Source of the DNA: CAZJFH01 sp964545205
GTDB taxonomy: Bacteria > Pseudomonadota > Alphaproteobacteria > Rhodospirillales > Magnetospirillaceae
DNA length: 64,000 nt
Direction of reading: 5' to 3'
Assembly (NCBI GenBank): GCA_964545205.1
Contig: CAZJFH010000013.1
Location: 1-64,000 of the forward strand
Each line of letters opens with the position of its first letter. Positions within the stretch are counted from its first letter, which is position 1. Of the stretch, positions 41,458 to 49,328 are shown piece by piece. The translations under genes and the position numbers were made by a program. Below the pieces are notes generated by a model. The model searched no databases. It was not told the origin of the DNA and saw nothing but the letters and a program-made list of their open reading frames with translations.

Positions 41458-42291
41458 ATGTTTCGTTCACTTCGAGTCAAGGCCGTGCCTGTCGCCATCA
41501 CCTCGGCGGCATTCGGTGCGATGGCCATTGTCCTCGCCGGCATAGGAGTCTCTCCGGTCTCCGCCGCTGGTATTGCGGACACGAAGCACAATCTGGGTTC
41601 CACCGGCACCGGCGTGAACACGTGGGACGGCACGACGGAAGTCTGCGTGTTCTGCCACACGCCTCACGGTTCCGCCTCGGCGACGCCCGCCGCCGGCCCG
41701 CTGTGGAACAAGTCGGCGCCGTCGTCGACCTACACCGCCTACAACACCAGCGCGACCCTGGAGTCGAAGGAATCCAGCGACGCCTCGATCAAGGCCTCGG
41801 TGTCGTTTGCGTGCCTGTCGTGCCACGACGGCAGCCAGGCGATGGACTCGTTCATCAACGCGCCCGGCTCGGGCAACACCGCGTCCGGCACCTGGACCGG
41901 CGCCAATCAGACCGGCGGCAAGATCACCAGCATCGCCAATCTGACCGCCGACCTGTCGGACGACCATCCGATCGCCATGCACTATGCCAACTACGGCACG
42001 GGCGCGACGGTTCGCGACGCCGATGTGATCGGCGCCGTGAAGCTCGGCAACCGCTGGGTCGTCAACGTCGACAGCTATCAGGTCACGGCCGACGGCGGCA
42101 CCACCTGGACCGCGGCCACCGGCGACGCGGCCAAGGTCGAGAAGACCGACATGATCCTCTACACCCGCGGAGCGGAAGACGTGCCGTATGTGGAATGCGC
42201 CTCGTGCCATGACCCGCATTCGACCAACAACCTGTTCCTGCGCATCGAGAACTACAAGAGCCAAGTCTGCTTGGCGTGCCACGCCAAGTAA
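41458..42291 (+). CDS. Secreted tetraheme c-type cytochrome
   Basis: 277 residues with a long signal sequence ending VSPVSAAG. Four heme sites: CVFCH (63-67), CLSCH (119-123), CASCH (247-251) and CLACH (271-275). The patterns CVFCHTPHG and CASCHDPHS are the paired CXXCH...CXXCH motifs of the doubled-CXXCH cytochrome family, and the start GIADTKHNLGSTGTG matches that of the 11-heme protein at 49325 (IAGTKHNLSATS), so the two are paralogues of different length. First gene of a sigma-54 operon; a strong terminator right after its stop implies high expression of this gene alone. Good ribosome-binding site AAGGAGAGAGGCT. Confidence 0.9.
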   Translation: MFRSLRVKAVPVAITSAAFGAMAIVLAGIGVSPVSAAGIADTKHNLGSTGTGVNTWDGTTEVCVFCHTPHGSASATPAAGPLWNKSAPSSTYTAYNTSATLESKESSDASIKASVSFACLSCHDGSQAMDSFINAPGSGNTASGTWTGANQTGGKITSIANLTADLSDDHPIAMHYANYGTGATVRDADVIGAVKLGNRWVVNVDSYQVTADGGTTWTAATGDAAKVEKTDMILYTRGAEDVPYVECASCHDPHSTNNLFLRIENYKSQVCLACHAK

Positions 42292-42298
42292 CCGCCGA

Positions 42299-42325
42299 GG
42301 GGCCGGAGCGATCCGGCCCCTTTTT
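42299..42325 (+). terminator. Intrinsic terminator after the tetraheme cytochrome
   Basis: GGGGCCGG pairs with CCGGCCCC around AGCGAT, followed by TTTTT: a textbook Rho-independent terminator, here inside an operon. It probably lowers readthrough into the foldase and barrel genes. Confidence 0.85.
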
Positions 42326-42346
42326 CGCCATTGGGAGCATGGAGTA

Positions 42347-43375
42347 ATGACAATTCTCACGAAAAGCTCGACCACAGGTGGGGTCGCGGCCTTCGGGCTG
42401 GCGGCCCTTCTGCTCGTTTCGGCGCCCGGTGCTTTCGCCGCGCCCGAGTCCGCCGGCGAACCGGGGCCCGCCGAGGGAGTTGTCGCCATGGTTCACGGCC
42501 AGCCGATCATGATGGCCGAGTGGCAGGCGGCATTCCGGGAGTCGGCGCCGCGCAAGCTCTATCACGTCGACGCCTCGCCCGACCGCGTCGCCGAGCTCGG
42601 CCGCGAGGTGCTCGACGAACTGATCGATCGCCGGCTCGTCGTGCGCGAGGCCAAGCGGCGGGGCATCCAGCCGGACCCGGCCGCGGTCGACGAACAGGTC
42701 GCCGCCTACGAGAAGCAGTACGCCGGCAGCGAGCAGTGGGCCTCGATGCGCGAGCGCGTCCTGCCCAACCTGCGCGAATTTCTCGGGGGCGAGACCTTGG
42801 TTTCGCAGCTCGAGGCGCAGGTGAAGGTGGTTCCGGATCCGACCGAAGAGGAGTTGCTGGCCTACTACCAGAGCAACCTCGACGCCTTCACCGAACCGGT
42901 GCGTCAGCGCGTCAGCGTCATCATGCTCCAGGTCGACCCGTCGGCGACCACCGAGACCTGGAAGGCCGCGCGGGACGAAGCGGCCCGGCTGAAGGAGATG
43001 CTGCTGAAGGGCGCCGATTTCGCCGAGCTGGCGAAGCTGCACTCGTCCGACCGGTCGGCCGCCGAGGGCGGCGACATGGGCTATCTGCACGAGGGCATGC
43101 TCGCCCAGGAGGCGGAGGACGTGCTCGCCAAGCTGTCGCCCGGCGAAATCTCGGATCCGGTCCAGATATTGCAAGGTGTCGCCCTGTTAAAGCTGGTCGA
43201 ACGCTCGGAGCAGACGGTCCACCCACTGGATCGGGTCCGCGAGCGGGCCGTCCAGCTCTACAAGCGGGAGCAGGGTGAAAAGCGGTGGGCCGAACTGATG
43301 CAGACGCTTCGCGCTTCTCCGGACGTCAAAGTGCTCGTTTCCTTCGAGTCCTCGGGCGCCGCGCCGGGGAAGTAG
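42347..43375 (+). CDS. Periplasmic parvulin-type peptidyl-prolyl isomerase
   Basis: 342 residues with a signal peptide (to about PGAFA). A SurA/PrsA-like N-terminal chaperone region (VAMVHGQPIMMAEWQAAFRES ... VLDELIDRRLVVREAKRRGI) is followed by a single parvulin domain (RVSVIMLQVDP ... LKGADFAELAKLHSSDRSAAEGGDMGYLHEGMLAQEAEDVLAKLSPGEISDPVQILQGVALLKLVER). Its role would be folding of outer-membrane or secreted cytochromes. It lies between a secreted tetraheme cytochrome and an outer-membrane barrel, 12 bases from the latter, so a dedicated foldase for these products is likely. Confidence 0.88.
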   Translation: MTILTKSSTTGGVAAFGLAALLLVSAPGAFAAPESAGEPGPAEGVVAMVHGQPIMMAEWQAAFRESAPRKLYHVDASPDRVAELGREVLDELIDRRLVVREAKRRGIQPDPAAVDEQVAAYEKQYAGSEQWASMRERVLPNLREFLGGETLVSQLEAQVKVVPDPTEEELLAYYQSNLDAFTEPVRQRVSVIMLQVDPSATTETWKAARDEAARLKEMLLKGADFAELAKLHSSDRSAAEGGDMGYLHEGMLAQEAEDVLAKLSPGEISDPVQILQGVALLKLVERSEQTVHPLDRVRERAVQLYKREQGEKRWAELMQTLRASPDVKVLVSFESSGAAPGK

Positions 43376-43387
43376 GGGGAGTGTGAA

Positions 43388-45220
43388 ATGCGGTGGCCGT
43401 GGCGAGCCCTGGCGGCCACCGCGTCTGCGTTGGTCGTCAGCCCGGCACACGCCGAGGAATTGGTGCCGGGCTTCAACCTTTCCGGCGTCATCACCTACAC
43501 GTTCCAGGAGTTCAAGCTCGGCGATCGGGACCGGATCTGGAATCACAGCGGCACCCTGACGCTGCGGCCGACCACCTACATCATCGCGCCCTGGTTCATC
43601 ACCATCGACGGCGAACTCATGGTCCACGGCAGCGACGGTTCGGAGGGCGTCCAGTTCCTGGACGTCACCGGCACCGGGACCGCCTCCATCCTGCCGCGCA
43701 GCGACTTCCCGACCCAGATCAGCTACACGCACTACAACCAGTTCTGGAACTACAAGGACGAGTACGACGGCACCAGCTCCGGCGACCTGCTGAGCATCAC
43801 GAACTCGGTGTTCGGCGCCGGCTGGAGCTTGCACAATTCGGCCAGCCTGCGGCTGGCGTCGGTCAGCACCGGCAGCGAGGCGCTCGGTGCGTCGCTGGGC
43901 ACGCGGCTGACCACCAACTGGGACGGCGACCCGATCGTCGTCTCGCTCGGCTACGACTACGGGCGCAGCACGGCGCCCGACGGCGAACCGGCGACCGTCC
44001 ATAACTTCAACGCCTCGGTCAGCTACAGTTACGAGCCGTTCGAGGACGTTCACGTCTCGAGCTTCTCGTCGGTGACGGCCAACAAGGCGCAGGCCTCCGC
44101 CGGCGAATTCACCGGCCTCGGGCTGCAGGGCGTCACGACCGCGAGCTGGATGCCCATGGGCACGCCCGACTGGGTCGTCAGCGGCGCCTTGCGCACCCAC
44201 AGCATCAGCGGCGAGTTCGAATCCGCGCTGGGGACCAGCAGCTCGCGCACCGACAACATGAGCGGCTACGGCTCCTTGTCGTCGAGCTATCAGATCATGC
44301 CCGGCCTGCGGCTCGGCGGCTCGTGGGGGCTCGGCGTCAGCAAGAACGAGTCCGAATCGAAGCGGACCGAGAGCGGCCTCATCCAGATCGAGCGAAACGA
44401 AAGCGTGCCATGGGCGTCCACCGCCGACGTCGCGCTGCGATACGAGTCCACGCCCCTCGACATCTGGGGGTTCGATTGGGACTGGGGCGCCGGCATCGAC
44501 GTTTCCGGCAGCGTCAGCGACGTCATGGTCGACCACGGCGAGACGCTGTCGGCGTCGCAGACGCTGTCGCGCTCGCTCGACCTGCCGTGGTTCGGGACGG
44601 TCTATCTCGGCGGCACCCAGACGGTGTCCGGCTATCTGCGCCAGAACTGGACCACCGACGACCAGGGCGCCGCCTTCGGCGGGCCGGCGGACGGCGAGCT
44701 GACCCGCGGCATCGGCCTCGCCCATTCGGCGACGCTCAGCCAGAGCAACTCCAACGGCCCGCACTGGGACATGTGGCACTTCAGCGCCGCCGACTCGCGC
44801 ACGCTGATGCCCGACGCCGCCTCGTACCAGATCCTCGATCTTCAGTACAACCGCGGCTTCGCCATCGACCGGACCTCGACCATCGAAGGCACGATCGGGG
44901 TGCAGTTTTCGCGCAGCAGCTTCGACTCGACCTGGATGGATTCGATCATCGGCGAGGTCGGCTATCGCGAGGCCGCCGTGTTCGGGATCGAGGACCTGTC
45001 GTTCTCGACCAGGTACACGATCAATCCCAAGAGCTTCCTGGTCGTCGACCGCTACGGGCTGATCGAGCAGGACGACCACGTCTTCGCCAAGCACCGCCTG
45101 AACAGCCGCCTGTCCTACACGGTCGGCAAGTTGTCGTTCAGCCTCTCGAACCGCCTCGGCTACGACGGCGAGGAGTTCGACGAGATGATCATCTTCCACG
45201 TAATGCGAACCATCTTCTGA
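43388..45220 (+). CDS. Outer-membrane beta-barrel, possible electron-conduit porin
   Basis: 610 residues with a signal peptide (MRWPWRALAATASALVVSPAHAEE). It consists of alternating-pattern beta strands (e.g. FNLSGVITYTFQEFKLG, SLRLASVSTGSE, LFVV..YSYEPFEDVHVSSFSSVTA) and ends in an aromatic residue (EMIIFHVMRTIF), the signature recognised by the barrel assembly machine. Length and strand density fit a 20-26-stranded barrel of the MtrB/PioB type or a PEP-CTERM-associated barrel, but no CXXC motif or cytochrome-binding element of MtrB is visible. Its position after the tetraheme cytochrome and foldase suggests it holds or exports a cytochrome. Homology to named families is not certain. Confidence 0.72.
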   Translation: MRWPWRALAATASALVVSPAHAEELVPGFNLSGVITYTFQEFKLGDRDRIWNHSGTLTLRPTTYIIAPWFITIDGELMVHGSDGSEGVQFLDVTGTGTASILPRSDFPTQISYTHYNQFWNYKDEYDGTSSGDLLSITNSVFGAGWSLHNSASLRLASVSTGSEALGASLGTRLTTNWDGDPIVVSLGYDYGRSTAPDGEPATVHNFNASVSYSYEPFEDVHVSSFSSVTANKAQASAGEFTGLGLQGVTTASWMPMGTPDWVVSGALRTHSISGEFESALGTSSSRTDNMSGYGSLSSSYQIMPGLRLGGSWGLGVSKNESESKRTESGLIQIERNESVPWASTADVALRYESTPLDIWGFDWDWGAGIDVSGSVSDVMVDHGETLSASQTLSRSLDLPWFGTVYLGGTQTVSGYLRQNWTTDDQGAAFGGPADGELTRGIGLAHSATLSQSNSNGPHWDMWHFSAADSRTLMPDAASYQILDLQYNRGFAIDRTSTIEGTIGVQFSRSSFDSTWMDSIIGEVGYREAAVFGIEDLSFSTRYTINPKSFLVVDRYGLIEQDDHVFAKHRLNSRLSYTVGKLSFSLSNRLGYDGEEFDEMIIFHVMRTIF

Positions 45221-45221
45221 C

Positions 45222-45241
45222 GGTTCCCGAAACCGGGAACC
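45222..45241. promoter_or_regulatory. Perfect palindrome GGTTCCCG-AAAC-CGGGAACC
   Basis: Eight-base arms (GGTTCCCG and CGGGAACC) around AAAC, located 51-70 bases upstream of the sigma-54 promoter at 45292. It is the cleanest example of the TTCCC-N6-GGGAA motif and so the best candidate enhancer site. Confidence 0.65.
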
Positions 45242-45291
45242 GCGGACCGGAACCGGGCCGGCGAACCCGGCGCCCGTCCGCCGCGCGGTTT

Positions 45292-45307
45292 CGGCCCGAC
45301 TATTGCA
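45292..45307 (+). promoter_or_regulatory. Sigma-54 promoter for the long cytochrome operon
   Basis: CGGCCCGACTATTGCA: GG-N10-GC, TTGCA at -12, 56 bases before the ATG at 45363. It would drive ten genes to 54874. Confidence 0.82.
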
Positions 45308-45362
45308 CGAGAGCATCCGAACTGGCCGCCCGATGGGGCGGACGCGCTACTGGGGGTCCTAC

Positions 45363-45815
45363 ATGTTCAACGGTTTCTTCGGGTGGCGCCGGTTTCTGCT
45401 GCTTCCGCTGTTCGGCCTGTTGCTGGCCGTCGGCGTGATCGGCGGCGGGGACGAGGCGCGCGCAGAATTCGGCGACGTCGTCATCAACAACTACTCCGAC
45501 GGAGCCGGCATGCGGCCGGCGGTGTTCCCGCACTGGTTCCACCGCATCCGCTTCCGCTGCAAGGTCTGCCACGGCGACCTCGGCTTCGAGTTCAAGGCCG
45601 GCGGCAACGACATCACGATGCTGAAGATCTTCGACGGCCAGTATTGCGGCGCCTGCCACAACGGGCAGATCGCGTGGTCGGTCGAGAACTGCACGCTGTG
45701 CCACTCCGGCAAGCCCGATACCCGCACCCAGGTGCACAACAGCACGCTGGATCGCCTGGTGACGCCGCCCGAGAAGGCCGGCCAGGCGAAGCCGACGTTC
45801 GACACGAAGAAGTAG
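45363..45815 (+). CDS. Triheme c7-type cytochrome, type A
   Basis: 150 residues. N-terminal TM/signal (FGWRRFLLLPLFGLLLAVGVIGGGDEARA) then three heme sites: CKVCH (66-70), CGACH (95-99) and CTLCH (110-114). The block FGDVVINNYSDGAGMRPAVFPHWFHRIRFRCKVCH is shared with the 55017-55397 product (FADVVINNRSSKEGVRPVVFPHWFHRIRFRCVVCH), and both belong to the c7-type triheme domain group also found in tandem in nanowire-type cytochromes. His residues in FPHWFHRIRF give bis-His ligation. First gene of a ten-gene sigma-54 operon; the ribosome-binding site is GGGGGTCCTAC. Confidence 0.9.
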   Translation: MFNGFFGWRRFLLLPLFGLLLAVGVIGGGDEARAEFGDVVINNYSDGAGMRPAVFPHWFHRIRFRCKVCHGDLGFEFKAGGNDITMLKIFDGQYCGACHNGQIAWSVENCTLCHSGKPDTRTQVHNSTLDRLVTPPEKAGQAKPTFDTKK

Positions 45816-45825
45816 GGGGCCGACA

Positions 45826-46812
45826 ATGCGTGCAGCAGCACTGGCGCTCGGCGCCGTCCTCGCCCTCGGCATCGCCGCCCCGCAGGCCGCGGCACAGGAC
45901 AACATCAGCGCCGCCAACAAGTTCAACCGCCTGATGAAGAAGGTCATCGACACCAACGCGCCGCCGATGACCGACGGCATCCACGACCCCGAGAATCCCG
46001 GAACCGAGGCGCTGCAGCCGCCGAAGGAGGCGTTCGCGGGAATGCCGAAGGGCATGTCGGGCAACCGCGTCGACTGGGTCAAGGCGCTGCGCGACGGGGC
46101 GATCGACCCGCGTGCCGATCGCGAGAATCCCGATGCCAAGAAACAGGTCATGGACCTCGACATCATCCGCGAGGTCAAGGGCTCGATGCCCGACGTCGTC
46201 TATCCGCACAAGCCGCACACCGAGTGGCTCGACTGCGCCCAGTGCCATCCGAAGATCTTCGTGCCCAAGAAGGGCGGGAATCCGATCAGCATGGCCGCCA
46301 TCCTGATGGGCCAGTATTGCGGCGTCTGTCACGGCAAGGTCGCCTTCCCGGTTTCGGAGTGCTCGAAGTGCCACTCCAAGCCGAAGAAGAACCCCGCCGC
46401 CGCCGCCGTCGCCGCGACCGCGGCCGGTGCCAGCTCGCTGAGCCCGATCTCGACCGCCAACGCGGCCCCGCCGAAGACCGGCGTCGAGGCCAAGGCCCTG
46501 GTCGAGCTGTCGCGTGACGACCTGATGACCAAGGGCGCCCAGGTCTATGCCGACACCTGCGCCGGCTGCCACGGCGAGAACGGCGAGGGCGTTCCCGACA
46601 CCTTCCCGGCCATCAAGGGCAGCAAGGTCGCGCTCGGCCCGCCGAAGAAGCACATCGAGACCGTGCTCAAGGGCGTCGCCGACACCGCGATGACGCCGTG
46701 GGCCGACAGCCTGTCGGACGAGGACGTCGCGGCCGTGATCTCGTTCCAGCGCAACTCCTGGGGCAACAAGGCCGACATCGTGCAGCCGGCCGCCGTCAAG
46801 GCGCTCCGCTAG
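45826..46812 (+). CDS. Triheme c7 (type B) fused to a CoxB-type cytochrome c domain
   Basis: 328 residues with a signal peptide (to about QAAAQ). N-terminal type B triheme domain with CAQCH (137-141), CGVCH (165-169), CSKCH (179-183), preceded by a GIHDPENPGTEALQPPKEA...GNRVDWVKALRDG block shared with 47703 and 55379. After an Ala-rich linker comes a monoheme domain (CAGCH, 245-249) ending AVISFQRNSWGNKADIVQPAAVKALR. This is the C-terminal cytochrome c domain of cytochrome oxidase subunit II (CoxB). CuA and membrane helices of subunit II are absent. A four-heme protein that could pass electrons from c7 modules to an oxidase-like partner. Confidence 0.88.
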   Translation: MRAAALALGAVLALGIAAPQAAAQDNISAANKFNRLMKKVIDTNAPPMTDGIHDPENPGTEALQPPKEAFAGMPKGMSGNRVDWVKALRDGAIDPRADRENPDAKKQVMDLDIIREVKGSMPDVVYPHKPHTEWLDCAQCHPKIFVPKKGGNPISMAAILMGQYCGVCHGKVAFPVSECSKCHSKPKKNPAAAAVAATAAGASSLSPISTANAAPPKTGVEAKALVELSRDDLMTKGAQVYADTCAGCHGENGEGVPDTFPAIKGSKVALGPPKKHIETVLKGVADTAMTPWADSLSDEDVAAVISFQRNSWGNKADIVQPAAVKALR

Positions 46813-46826
46813 AAAAGGACAGGCAG

Positions 46827-47696
46827 ATGAAGATCGTGTTCAATGCCGCCTGCCTGGCGGTGATGCTGATGGCGACCGCTGCGGCCGCCGAAGACAAGCG
46901 CATGCCGGTGACCCCGAAGATCACCGAGCAGAAGGCGGCGTTCGTGACCAACCTGGTCACCGATTCCGCGGCGATCCGCGCCATCGAGGCCAGCGACGAC
47001 GCCGAGGCCAAGGCGCTGCTGGCGCGCGCCCGCGAGCTGGTCGACGCCGCCAAGGCCGACGGCGCCGCCGGCCGCACCGATGCCGCCGACAAGAAGCTGA
47101 ACGAGGCCATCGCCCTGGTGATGGCCCAGACCAAGCGCGTCTCCCAGGAGGACCTCCACCAGGACCGCGCCAAGCAGCTGTTCGAGCTGCGCAAGGGCAG
47201 CGTCAAGGCGCTGGCCGAGGCCTATGACCGCGTCGCCGCCGAGAAGGGCGCCTCCGGCGCCGCCGCCAAGCGCGACATGGCCAGAAAGGCGCTGGCCGAC
47301 GCCGACGCCCTGGCGGCCGCCGGCGAGCACGCCAAGGCGGTGCCGTTGCTCGACCAGGCCTATGCCGCCGTCAGCGCCGACCTCGCGGCGCTGCGCGACG
47401 GCGACAAGCTGATCAAGGAGCTGAAGTTCGACACGCCCAAGGACGAGTACGTCTACGAGGTCGACCGCAACGACAGCCACCTGTTCCTGCTCAAGCTCGC
47501 GCTCGACGAGAAGAAGCCGGATCCGATGATCGTCACCCAGGCCGAGAAGATGCGCGGCCAGGCGAGCGATCTTCGCAAGCGGGCCGAAGGGCTGGCCGGG
47601 GCCGAGAAGTACCAGGACGCCATCCGGGCACTGAACGACTCGACCGAGATTCTGATCAAGGCGATGCGGATGACGGGGCTCTACATCCCGGGCTGA
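46827..47696 (+). CDS. Secreted helical-repeat protein, family 2 copy B
   Basis: 289 residues with a signal peptide (MKIVFNAACLAVMLMATAAAA). Lys/Ala/Glu-rich helices (ASDDAEAKALLARARELVDAAKADGAAGRTDAADKKLNEAIALVMAQTK ...) form TPR-like repeats, closing with DTPKDEYVYEVDRNDSHLFLLKLALDEKKPDPM and RMTGLYIPG. Paralogue of 24544-25341. Starts 14 bases after the c7-CoxB fusion gene and ends 6 bases before the next c7 gene, so it is tightly embedded in the cytochrome operon. A cytochrome-specific scaffold or chaperone is the best guess. Confidence 0.78.
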   Translation: MKIVFNAACLAVMLMATAAAAEDKRMPVTPKITEQKAAFVTNLVTDSAAIRAIEASDDAEAKALLARARELVDAAKADGAAGRTDAADKKLNEAIALVMAQTKRVSQEDLHQDRAKQLFELRKGSVKALAEAYDRVAAEKGASGAAAKRDMARKALADADALAAAGEHAKAVPLLDQAYAAVSADLAALRDGDKLIKELKFDTPKDEYVYEVDRNDSHLFLLKLALDEKKPDPMIVTQAEKMRGQASDLRKRAEGLAGAEKYQDAIRALNDSTEILIKAMRMTGLYIPG

Positions 47697-47702
47697 GGGG
47701 CG

Positions 47703-48227
47703 ATGCGTAGGTGGTTTCGATACGTCGCGGCCGGTCTGGCGGCGCTCGTGATGGTCATGATCGCCGCCGCGCCGGCCGAGTCCGGCGGCGGCGCGTGGCC
47801 GCCCCTCGGGTCGGAAGGGATCTACGATCCCGACTCCGAGGCGGTGGGCACGTTGCAGTCGCCGGCGCAGGCGCTGGAGGGATTGCCGCCGGCGGCGACC
47901 GGCAATCGGGTCGACTGGGTCGAGGCGTTGCGCCGCGGCCTGATCGCCCCGCGCAGCGAAGCCGTCGCCGACGGGCAGCCGACCGTCCTGGATCTCGACG
48001 TGCCGATGATGCGGACGGCGTCGATGCCCGGCGTGACCTTTCCGCACCGCCAGCACACCGAATGGCTGACGTGCTCGAATTGCCATCCCAGAATCTTCCT
48101 GCCGCAGAAAGCGGCCAATCCGATAACGATGTATTCAATAATGCGCGGGGAATATTGCGGCGTGTGTCATGGCAAGGTGGCGTTCCCACCCGCCGACTGT
48201 TTCCGCTGTCACAACCAACCAAAGTAG
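47703..48227 (+). CDS. Triheme c7-type cytochrome, type B
   Basis: 174 residues with a signal peptide (MRRWFRYVAAGLAALVMVMIAAAPAES). Three heme sites: CSNCH (124-128), CGVCH (152-156) and CFRCH (166-170). It shares the pre-heme region GIYDPDSEAVGTLQSPAQALEGLPPAATGNRVDWVEALRRGLIAPR with the N-terminus of the 45826 fusion, without the CoxB-type domain. Type B probably docks type A or the multiheme proteins. Downstream of the family-2 scaffold protein by six bases and upstream of the second NHL propeller. Confidence 0.9.
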   Translation: MRRWFRYVAAGLAALVMVMIAAAPAESGGGAWPPLGSEGIYDPDSEAVGTLQSPAQALEGLPPAATGNRVDWVEALRRGLIAPRSEAVADGQPTVLDLDVPMMRTASMPGVTFPHRQHTEWLTCSNCHPRIFLPQKAANPITMYSIMRGEYCGVCHGKVAFPPADCFRCHNQPK

Positions 48228-48260
48228 TCCCGGACTGAAAAAAGGCTTAGGGCGCTCGTG

Positions 48261-49328
48261 ATGCGAAGACTGCTCGTCTCGGCCTTGATGCTGATCGTGC
48301 TGGCCGGCTGCTCGCCGCCGGCGACGCGCACGCCCGCGCTCGACGTCTCGCCGACCGCGATGACCTGGCCGCCGCCGCCCGAGCTGGCGCGCTACGGCTA
48401 TGCCGGCACGCTGATCGGCGAGAAGGATTTTCTCGATCCCGGCAAGAAGGACCAGGCCGCGTCCTTCGGCCTGCGGGTGCTCGAGATCGTCACCGGCCTG
48501 GTGTTCGGCGAGGACAAGACGCTCGAGCTGCGCCGGCCGGTCGGCGGCATGATCGACGGCGCCGGCCGCATCCTGGTCACCGACGCCAGCCATCCCGGCG
48601 TGCTGGTCTTCGACATGCCGGGGCAGAAGGTGCTGCGCTGGACGATGGCCGGCGAGAACGACACCTTCCGCACTCCGGTCGGCATCGCGCCCGACGGCCG
48701 CGGCGGCTACTGGGTCGCGGATTCGGAACTTGCCCGCGTCGTGCGCCTCGACGCCGCCGGCCTGCCGGTCGGGGCCTTGGGCGCCGGCGAGCTGGTGCGC
48801 CCGACCGGGCTGGCCTTCGACGCGGCGGCGGGCGAGCTCTACGTGGCCGACACCCAGGCGCACATCGTCGCCGTCTACGATTCCGACGGCCGCCGCCTGC
48901 GCACGCTGGGCCGGCGCGGCGAGGCGCCGGGCGAGTTCAACTTCCCGACGCACCTCACGCTGCACGGCGGCGCGCTGTATGTCAGCGACACCCTGAACTT
49001 CCGGGTGCAGAAGCTGGCCCCGGACGGTGCCAGCCTGGCGGTGATCGGCGAGCTCGGCGACAAGGTCGGCAACATGAACCGGCCCAAGGGCGTGGCCGTC
49101 GGCGGCGACGGCCGCATCTACGTCGTCGAATCGCTGCACGACTTCGTTCTGGTCTACGACCGCGAAGGCCGGTTCCTGCTGCCGCTCGGCGGGACCGGCA
49201 CCGAGGAGGGGCTGTTCTACGGGCCCGCCGGCGTGTGGACCGACGCCAGCGGCCGCGTCTTCGTCGCCGACATGTTCAACGGGCGCATATCGGTGTTCAG
49301 CGAACTGACCCGGGGGCCGGACTCATGA
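48261..49328 (+). CDS. NHL-repeat beta-propeller lipoprotein B
   Basis: 355 residues with lipobox VLAGC (MRRLLVSALMLIVLAGC). A propeller of about six blades: RRPVGGMIDGAGRILVTDASHPGVLVF, TPVGIAPDGRGGYWVADSELARVVRL, RPTGLAFDAAAGELYVADTQAHIVAVYD, FPTHLTLHGGALYVSDTLNFRVQKL, RPKGVAVGGDGRIYVVESLHDFVLVYD, GPAGVWTDASGRVFVADMFNGRISVF. Same mature N-terminal theme (MTWPPPPELARYGYAGTLIG) as lipoprotein A (VWPSPPDEPRFYFEQTI). ATG at 48261 overlaps a GTG three bases upstream. Its TGA overlaps the ATG of the 11-heme gene, so the two products may act together. Confidence 0.88.
   Translation: MRRLLVSALMLIVLAGCSPPATRTPALDVSPTAMTWPPPPELARYGYAGTLIGEKDFLDPGKKDQAASFGLRVLEIVTGLVFGEDKTLELRRPVGGMIDGAGRILVTDASHPGVLVFDMPGQKVLRWTMAGENDTFRTPVGIAPDGRGGYWVADSELARVVRLDAAGLPVGALGAGELVRPTGLAFDAAAGELYVADTQAHIVAVYDSDGRRLRTLGRRGEAPGEFNFPTHLTLHGGALYVSDTLNFRVQKLAPDGASLAVIGELGDKVGNMNRPKGVAVGGDGRIYVVESLHDFVLVYDREGRFLLPLGGTGTEEGLFYGPAGVWTDASGRVFVADMFNGRISVFSELTRGPDS

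Noticed and set aside
43388..45220. Direct assignment of the barrel as MtrB/PioB.
   Set aside because: No N-terminal CXXC and no deca-heme partner of MtrA type beside it; only barrel features are supported.
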